Shown here piece by piece: positions 12,301-21,300 of a stretch of DNA of 42,081 nucleotides. The number at the start of each line of letters is the position of its first letter. Position 1 is the first letter of the stretch. Position numbers and translations under genes: made by a program. The notes beneath the pieces were generated by a model that made no database searches, was not told the origin of the DNA, and saw nothing but the letters and a program-made list of their open reading frames with translations. This DNA comes from Apostichopus parvimensis (Eukaryota > Echinodermata > Holothuroidea > Aspidochirotida > Stichopodidae): assembly GCA_000934455.1 (NCBI GenBank), contig KN888765.1, forward strand, positions 62,619 through 104,699, given 5' to 3'.

Positions 12301-15300
12301 ATCCGGATTTTTTATTTTATTTGTATTATAACTTTTCTAATGATAGTTAACAGAGAGTTGACTGAGATGTTGTATACAATTGGAGAGAAAGCAACGAAAA
12401 TGGAAAAAAAAATTGTAAAAAATATTTAAAAAAAAAAAAATTGGGCTTGAATGTTGATCCAGCCAGTGACTTCAGGGGTACAAGACATCTCTACCAACCA
12501 ATAAATCTAGCCCAAAGTTGGGGCCAAATTCATGTTAGCTATGTATCCACAGAAAATGTTGTGACAGAAACCCAAACAACTGTGCTGTCTTATTGATCAA
12601 GGACCACTCCCTGTTCCGTTAGCGTGAACCCTTTCCTGACAAGCACTGGTTAGAAACTTTCCTCGTCAAATATTTTCATCCTCAATCGGCAGCTTACTGT
12701 CGTTCCGTTTTGACTTGATCGTGTGTAACGTAGAGTGTTTCATCGGTGGAAACTTAGGAAGAGTAATCCCACTTTAAAGTGTCACCGCAAAATAATCACT
12801 TCTCTTGGAAATTGTCATTTTTCAGTCAAGTCCATCGAACCTGTGAACAGCCAGCGAAGAGTCTCGACGACTTTACTTAAAGCTCGAGAGAAACTGGAGG
12901 TGGTAGCAGCCAACAACGAACCTCCTGCTGCAGCACAGAACAGAAATGGTAATTTAATTTAGATGCAGACATTTGGTTGTCAAGAAAATGTTAATAGCAA
13001 CAAGACAGGTGGGAGGTAACATTGAGATTGTCCTAGGTTGTAAAGGTATCTTGAACGGTAAAATCTAAAAAAAAAAAAAAAAATGATAATCTTAAGCTGT
13101 ATTTGAGTCCTACATTTGCACTAGAAGTAATTATAATTTATACTAATCTGCCTGCATTGGAGTCCGAGGTTTGTACTAGAAGTACTTATAATTTATACTA
13201 ATCTGCCTGGTTGGCGGGTAAAGCTGTGTATGTAGAAGATTTGTGTCTTTATATAACTAAGGTAGAGTTCGGACAATGGATATGTATCATACATGCCATG
13301 ACCAACATGATAAGAGTGGTTAGCTTCATTGGATGTTTCTCACCTCTGTTTCAAAGATTCGGAAAAGAACTCCACAGCAGCTACCCCAACGACCTCGGAG
13401 GCTCAGCCCGTGTCGACTAGCAATGCCACCAAGCCGAACATAGCAACCAATGCAACAGTTACTACCACAGCAGCGCCCTCAACCGTAGGACCGACAACAG
13501 TACTTGCCACGCCCGCTACCGTCATCATCAGTAGCAGCACCGCAGCAAACACATCAACAGTGCCTACGAATACCACAACCACTAAGATAAACGGTAACAA
13601 AACCACAACCACATAAGATAAATGGTAACAATACCACAACCACTAAGATGAATGGTAACAATACCACAACTGCTAAGATAAATGGTAACAATACCACAAC
13701 CACTAAGATGAATGGTAACAATACCACAACCAATAAGATAAATGGACACAACCACTAAGATAAATGGTAACAATACCACAACCGCTAAGATCAATGGTAA
13801 CAATACCACAATCAATAAGATAAATGGACACAGTCACTAAGATAAATGGTAACAATACCACAACCGCTAAGATCAATGGTAACAATACCACAACCACTAA
13901 GATAAATGGTAACTATACAGTAACCATTAAGATAAATGGACACAACCACCAAGACAAGTGGTAAAAATACCACAACCACTAAGATAAATGGATGCAACCA
14001 CTTAGAAAAAAGGTAACAATACCACAACTTCTAAGATAAATGGTAACTTTATTAACAAAATGCTCTTCCTTACATCAAGCCGTGTGGTATCAGGGTCAGG
14101 AAGGATGTTTCTGATTGGTTGGGCAAGACCATAGCAGGTCCAGAGTGGTTGTTTAGGAGGGGCCCAATGGTCCTATTTACCATGTTTCTTACAGGAGGGG
14201 TCTAAAGGGAGGGTGTGTTTCCTCTCTTCTTTCAGAAACTGCGGTATGATGAAGAGTTATTTTGTTATGTATGCAAACAGGAATCATTTATGTTCCAGAA
14301 TATTTCAGTTTATAGGTTAGTGCTACATTGATCAAATCATTATGATCTACTTCAAGTTAAGTTGATTATATTCCTGATGTCATCCTGTAAGTTCTAACTA
14401 TGTTGTTGATATTTAAATATATATTGTTCAATATTTAATTGTAGCATACTGCGGTTAGAAATTCTAGAGTACCAGTCTAGTGCAAAACGAGAGATGAAAT
14501 TTTTAATGATGGATTTTCCATTTTCTGTATAGCTACTATTGCTGGGATTACTGCCAGTCAGACTACCACTACTGCCACCAGTGCTGCTAATACTGCTGCT
14601 ACCACAGCGACTGCTGCTCCCACTACCACCACCAATACAGCCGCAGGCCTTGGTGCCAGCAGTACAACTACGACCGGTCCCATCAGGGCTTCCATACCCA
14701 TGGTCCGTTGCTCCAAGATCATGCAAGTGCAGAGAGATCTGCATCCGATATTACTGTATTCCCTCGAAGGCATCGTGGATCAGGTAAATTTCACTTCCAA
14801 ACTAATTTATTTGCAGAAAGACCCTGCAAAAAAAAGAGCATAGGATTCAGACATAAAAGAGAAAAATCAATCTTAACCCTTGTGAAACTACTTATGAGAG
14901 ATATTGTGTTGAGTTTTTATGCCTTTTTTTCACAAAGCATAGCATCTGAGATTTAAGAATAAATCACAACAGAAGAATAAAATACTGTGCATCATAGATA
15001 ATTTCAAGCTCATATTGAAGTATACCAAAAGGCAAGTTAGGTAAAAGATCAGAAGAACATTAAACACAGGAGTCAGTGCCATACATCCTGCATTAAATAT
15101 GAAAGAATTGCAAATAGAAGAAAAGAATCTAACATTTGTTGTTTTGATTATACCTTGTAACCCTTCTGTGCTATATGTAATATTTTATTGTCACTGATCC
15201 CTTCCTTCTACCAGATGGTTTGGTTCCGTGAGAGGTGGGACGAGGAGGTGCTTCGACAGCTGAAATTGGCCTTGACCAAGTGTCAGGCAGTTGCCTTTGA

Positions 15301-18300
15301 GAACAGAGGAGCAGGTAAATTGCATTTTTTCTCACTCAGTTTTTGTGTTTTTTCTTTTCTTCTTATGTCACTCTTGTATTTCAAGTTGTCATTGTAACTG
15401 AACTACCCCCGGGACCCCTCGTCGAAGAACATAACGAAGTCGTGTCAATTTCTCAAGTTTCATAATCATTCTACATTAAAAGGAAAGAGCAACGACAAGT
15501 TGATTTGATTGTTATCCATAATATCACAGATAATGCTGAAACTGTTTCACAGTTCTTATAAAGCGAGTGTATTGCAATATTTTGTAATCCACCATTTAAT
15601 GGCATTAAGCAAGGAGGGAGGAGAAGGGGGAGGGGTCCCAATGTAACCGTTTGTGTATTCTCTGTATTATTTATAACTGGAACTTTTGCTTTATGTTCCC
15701 CATTAAAGGAATATTTTAATCCACCCCCCCACATCTTTATGCTCTGTCTACAGTCATCGACGCCAAGGTCACTCCACACACGCACAGCTTCGTCAAGAAA
15801 CTTGTCAAGACATTCGGTGTCGGCTTTGAGAACGTCAACAGCGTAGCATCGACATTCTCGACCGCGGCATCAGAGCTGTGGACGAGGAGGGTCCAGGCCA
15901 CGGCCCAGGACCCGGTCTTCCAGAAACTCAAGAACCAGTTTACGACCGACTTCAACTTTGACATTCCAGGTGCCATGAAACTTCACAATCTAATCGGAAT
16001 GCTCAAGAAATGGGTCAAACTCATGGAGGCTCGATCTAAGCTCGGACCAAAGTAAGTCACAATTTTTTATCGTAAAGGTATGGCCTCTTGAAATTTAAAA
16101 GACAATCAAAAGTAAGGCTTAAAAGGATATCCTCTTTCGAGGTTCTGCATGTTGATATTTTTGTCTTGGTCATGTTCTGCACATTCTCAAATTGACATTC
16201 GCCCATTTTTTCATATTCTACACTCCTGATTGGATACTTTTGTCACAGTGTGCCTCTTACAACAGAGACTGAATATTCAATAGTCATGTGTTACATTCAC
16301 ACATTCTTTTTGTTTCTGTGTATTGCAATTGTTTAATGCGGGCCGTTAAATTTCTATAAAGGAATAAAAAAGTCAATCATAACTTACCTATTTTTTTTTT
16401 TTTTTTTTAAGGTACCTGACTTTACTATTACATTCTTCATAATCATACAATGTGTTTTTAACTTGTTTTTAAAAAGATTTAAGTTGCAACATCTGAATAA
16501 CCTTTGACCTTCATTTTCTTCTCAACAGGTCATTCCTAATTGAGGATAAATGCCGGTTTTTGAGTAACTTCTCTTCATCTACAGCAGATGTGGAACTTCC
16601 TGGAGAGTTCCTGACACCGAAACACAGCCATTATAATATACGCATCGCTAGGTTCATGCCCAGAGCAGAGATTGTACACAAACACAACACTGCTGCTCGT
16701 AGGCTCTACATCAGGGGAAGCAATGGAAAGGTAGAGTTTACTTTGTTCATTTTAAATTCCTGCTATAAACCTAGTCAGGTCCTGGCGTCAGCATTCGGCT
16801 TTTGTTTTATGCATTCTTTAAATTTGATTACAACAAAGGTCTTCTTGAAATTTATAAAGTCAATGCAAGTTAAGTCGATGGTGACTGGGTTGGTTTGAGT
16901 GTGTTAAATTAGTATTTGAGGATTTGTTTTGTTTTCCCCTTCTTTCTTATTTATAGATCTATCCTTACTTGGTGGTTAATGATGCTAGCATGGGAGAAAC
17001 CAGAAGAGAGGAGAGAGTCCTACAGCTCCTGAGAATGCTGAATCAGTTTCTGGCTAAAAGAAAGGTAAGACTTATCAAACATTGTGAGAGGACAGGACAT
17101 TTGAGGAGAGGGGAAGGTCATTCATCTTAATGTCGTCATCTTGGATCTGGTTTATCTGTATTTCTCTTATGTTTCTCTTTGTAATTATTATTATTATAAT
17201 TATTGTTGTTATTATTATCATTATTATCATCATTATCATTACTATTTTTATTATCATCATTATTATCATCATTATTATTTTATTATTATCATTATTATCA
17301 TCATTATCTTTATTATTTTTATTATTATCATTACCATTTTTATGATTATTTTTATTATTATCTTATTATCATCATTATTATCTTCATTATTATGATCATT
17401 ATTATCCTCCATCGTGTACCCTCTACTTTGCAGTGTCTTTAGAGAGTGGTATGTGATGTCATCTTCTTCAAACCCTGTACTTTTCTATTTTACCTTTCTT
17501 GTTGATGTAACATTGATATATATATGAGCCACCATCATCATCAACATCATCATCATAATCATCATCACCATCATCATCATCACCATCATCATTAATTTTG
17601 TCCTATTCAAAGCACTAGCAGACATATTTGCATATTTTGAAGACACAATATCCTAAAAGCCATGTGAGATTTAGAAACATTAGCTTGCACTGAGACCTTC
17701 GATACTGTTGCTTCAGAGTTCAGACTGTCGCATTAATACCAACAGTAGACTTATTAATGTCATCCTTTAATCTGTATGCGTGCCACTGTACTATTCAATC
17801 TCACGTAGGCTTTAGGGATGTGGGCAACATTTCCAATGCATGTTGTGCCAACCACTGTTTACCTGACCTAGTTCCCCATACGGTGTTGATAAAGGTGCCT
17901 TGGGCATACGCTACTGTAGTTAATGGATGTAACCTCATAAAGGATAAACAAGTAGAACTTGTACAATGATTTAAGATGTGATATCTAAGCATAGAAAGCT
18001 AACGGAATAACAGGTTGCCATTAGCATTATATTTTTTTATTTATTTTTTTTTAAATTTTTAATGGATTTATGTATGTGAGACTTTTGACATGTTTGCCAT
18101 GTAGCTCCTGGCAGTGTTAGAAAAGCAGGTACATGAAAGGTCTAATGTACTATAAATGAAATCAATGCTAACTTGCTGTACAATACGTCTGATAATTTTG
18201 TATTAATAAGTGGCCATTATTTTGTCAATTGAGGGTTTTGGTATGTCTTACTCAGAAATCATTTTAAAGGGAAAAGTCAGAGTGCAACAATATTTCTTCT

Positions 18301-21300
18301 CGAATATTAAACTCAGATGCAAATCTCGAAGCTTTTTTTTATTTTTTAAGGAATACATTTTAGGAGAGTTTGTCACCCCTTACCAGGAATTCCACAAAGT
18401 ACAGATATAGTACAGGTCACCGTTTGACGTCAGTTTTGTGAACCTGCACTGATTAAAACGAAACAAGGTAGCCGTGAGGCTGTCGCGTAAAACGAAGCAT
18501 GTTTAATTCACGGAACTTTAGATTATGACATTGATACTTCTGGCTAAATTATACTGCATTAATCAAACATTTACAGCTTGTCCATAAAAAATAGCTTTTA
18601 AGACCAAAAATAGATTCCTTTCTTTAAAACTTCAACGATTTGAAAGAACGTGCTTGATCGTCAAGGCTTATACTATAAAAGGGACCATAAATAAAACGAT
18701 TTTCCAAAGAGTGGAAAAGAAGGAATTATTTCCGTTTACTTAAATGTAGTCTGTACATGGATTTACCATCTCATTCCAGTTCATAATGCTCTATGTTAAG
18801 GATTCGTCTGCCAGATCAGCAAATTGTTTTTGGTATTAGGTAATAATTTTTAGGAAAACTTTAGGGTGGCATTATTTTGTTGTGATCCAACTTTGCAACT
18901 TTTTTTATTTTATCTCTTCAGTTTTTCCAAAAAAAAAAAAAATACAAATGAATTTTCCAAATGTTTGTTAACAGGAGACAGCTAAACGACAACTACAGTT
19001 TACCGTCCCAAAGGTTGTGGCAGTGTCGCCTCAGATGCGTCTGGTCGAAGATAGCCCTTCGTCGGTCTCCCTCTTGGACATTTACAAAGAATGGAGCTTG
19101 AAGCACAAAGTAGAATACGACGCCCCCATCAGCCGTTACTACGAACGGCTGGCAGTGGTACAGTCCAGGGGGTCCCAGGTCAGCCATCAGGTCCTGCGAG
19201 ATATTCTCAAAGAGGTCCAATCCAACATGGTCCCAAGGAGTATGCTGAAGGACTGGGCCGTCCGCACCTTCCCCACAGCTACCGATTACTTTGCATTCAG
19301 GAAAGTGGTGAGTCATCATCGGTGTCACTCGTGTGTAGCTGTCATAGCCAACCATTCCTGTCACAGCAAACCATTTGTGTCACAGCAACACTAAGCGTGC
19401 GTATCACACATAAGAGCACATATTGTTGCATACATGTTGAAACTTCAAGATAAAAGTTTACTTCCACCCACAAATAATTTTTTCCTCGTTGAGTCATTTA
19501 ATTGTCTAATCGGACACTCCTTGTCCGGGAATAATTTGAATAGTCAGAACCTCCAGGAAATTACTTTTTGAAATCTTTTAGCAATTTTTTAGCAGGCTGA
19601 AATTGGGCACAAAACTGATGACCTTTAAGTAACACAGAAAGCATAGGGCCTGTCGGGTTTTGAAACAGAGTTTGTGGTTACAGCTAGATGACCATAAGAA
19701 CAGCCGTAATATCATGTCTGTTTGTTCTTGCTTCTTTGATCATCTCAGTTTACCAGCCAGCTTGCTCTCCTGGGTCTGGCAGAGTTTATCCTCCATTTGA
19801 CTCGGCTCAACCCCGAGATTCTACAGGTGGAGCGTAACTCTGGTCTCCTCTCGGTCTTCTACTTCAAGTTTGACATCGACGATACGACAGGTGAGAGCAA
19901 ATACGAGAGGAATGGGATGCAGAACATTCATCTCTTTGTAAATTATATTTTAGTCTCTTTATTCTTTTCTCAACTTTGAGTAAAATTATCTTTTCTGATT
20001 TTATGAAATAATGTGACCAAAAGATGGCATTATGGGTTCCTCTATCCCTCAGTGTTTCCAATACTGGATGCTTTTGGATGACACCTTTTTTATTCTTATT
20101 TCTGTTTCTTTTTAGTTCATTCCATTTCCAATTCCATTCATATTATATATTAATATATATATTTTTTTACATTCCAGTATTTATTATTATTTTTATTTTT
20201 ATTTTACATTCCAGTATGGATACATTTCCAGTATTTATTTTGTAATTATTTATTATCATTCTAATTGGGGGGGGGGGGGGTGTGACATAAAAGATTGCAC
20301 AAGCATGCAACTCAGAATTTTAGAGAGTGTAGTTACAATGTTGACCTGCATTATGCAATATAAAAATTTCACTATTTTAATAGAGAAAGTATTCCTGTAA
20401 TTTCAGGAGAGCTGGATGCCAATCGTCCGGTTCCCTTCCGTCTGACGCCAAACGTAGCAGAGTTTCTCACCACCGTAGGGGTGAACGGTGTCCTGACAGC
20501 CTCCATGATTGCCACGGCCAGATGTCTGGTACAGCCATCCTTCCAACTGTCAGCCCTGCTCAAAGCTATCCTGAGAGATGAAATCATAGCTTGGGACAAG
20601 AAGGTACGTTTGAGAATGATCTTACTTGATCGCATTATATGTTTGACTTCAGTTTCAAAAAATACATTCCAATATTTTTTTACCACGTTCCCTAAGAGTC
20701 GGTGTCTTCTGCAGAGACATGCATGAACTCATATTCCTTTTTAGGACTTTATGTTTCAGAGCTGTTCTGGAGTTGAGTGACAGGAGCAGTTGTATGAGGG
20801 CTGTTAAACAATGATTGGTAAAGTTTAAAGTCGTCAAGATTGATAAAGTTTGCATGCTATAAAGCAAGCTACAACTTTGTTAAAATTGCTTAATATTCTT
20901 AATTTTTGTCTCTTGGAGGTTGTGACCCTCAGTGAAAGGGCTGTAAGGGTGATGGGAGGTGCACTAGAATGCTTTAAGGTCTGCAGATGAAATGGCCATT
21001 TCTTGTAATTGTGTAGCATATTTTAGGGTCCTATACCTATAACCTTGAAATTGTAAATAATCATGAGCTGATCACATGCAGGTGTGTCAAAGAGTGCTGA
21101 AAATTTTCAGCAAATTTAGCATATTTATTCATTGAAGAAATAGTTACCGCATATTTACTTAACATTTGTACAGCAAAAATATTTCAGTATGCATAATCAT
21201 CTAATAATATTATATCTACTTCTAGTAACAGTTTTGATTCTGATTTTTTTTTTTTTGGGTGGGGAGGGGATGGGAGGGGGAAGGTTAATCCAGAGGTCAC

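Larger units (their letters stand above)
17065..18974 (+). other. TRRAP: Large TRRAP intron w-x with microsatellites
   Basis: At 1,910 bases this is the longest TRRAP intron in the window. It opens with ATT/ATC trinucleotide repeats (17178-17405) and a CAT run (17531-17592), followed by unremarkable A/T-rich sequence with a TGACGTCA-like GACGTCAG near 18426. No exon-like frame with conserved sequence was seen. Confidence 0.85.

Noticed and set aside
13403..14027. Several minus-strand open frames rich in Val, Leu and Ile (transmembrane-like)
   Set aside because: All are shadows of the 30-bp minisatellite and the Thr-rich exon on the plus strand.
14394..14773. Minus-strand Gly/Ser- and Val-rich frames opposite exon s
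   Set aside because: Antisense of the Thr/Ala codon repeats; the plus frame runs on into conserved TRRAP.
17130..17442. Long hydrophobic Ile/Tyr/Leu frames
   Set aside because: They are translations of an ATT/ATC microsatellite.
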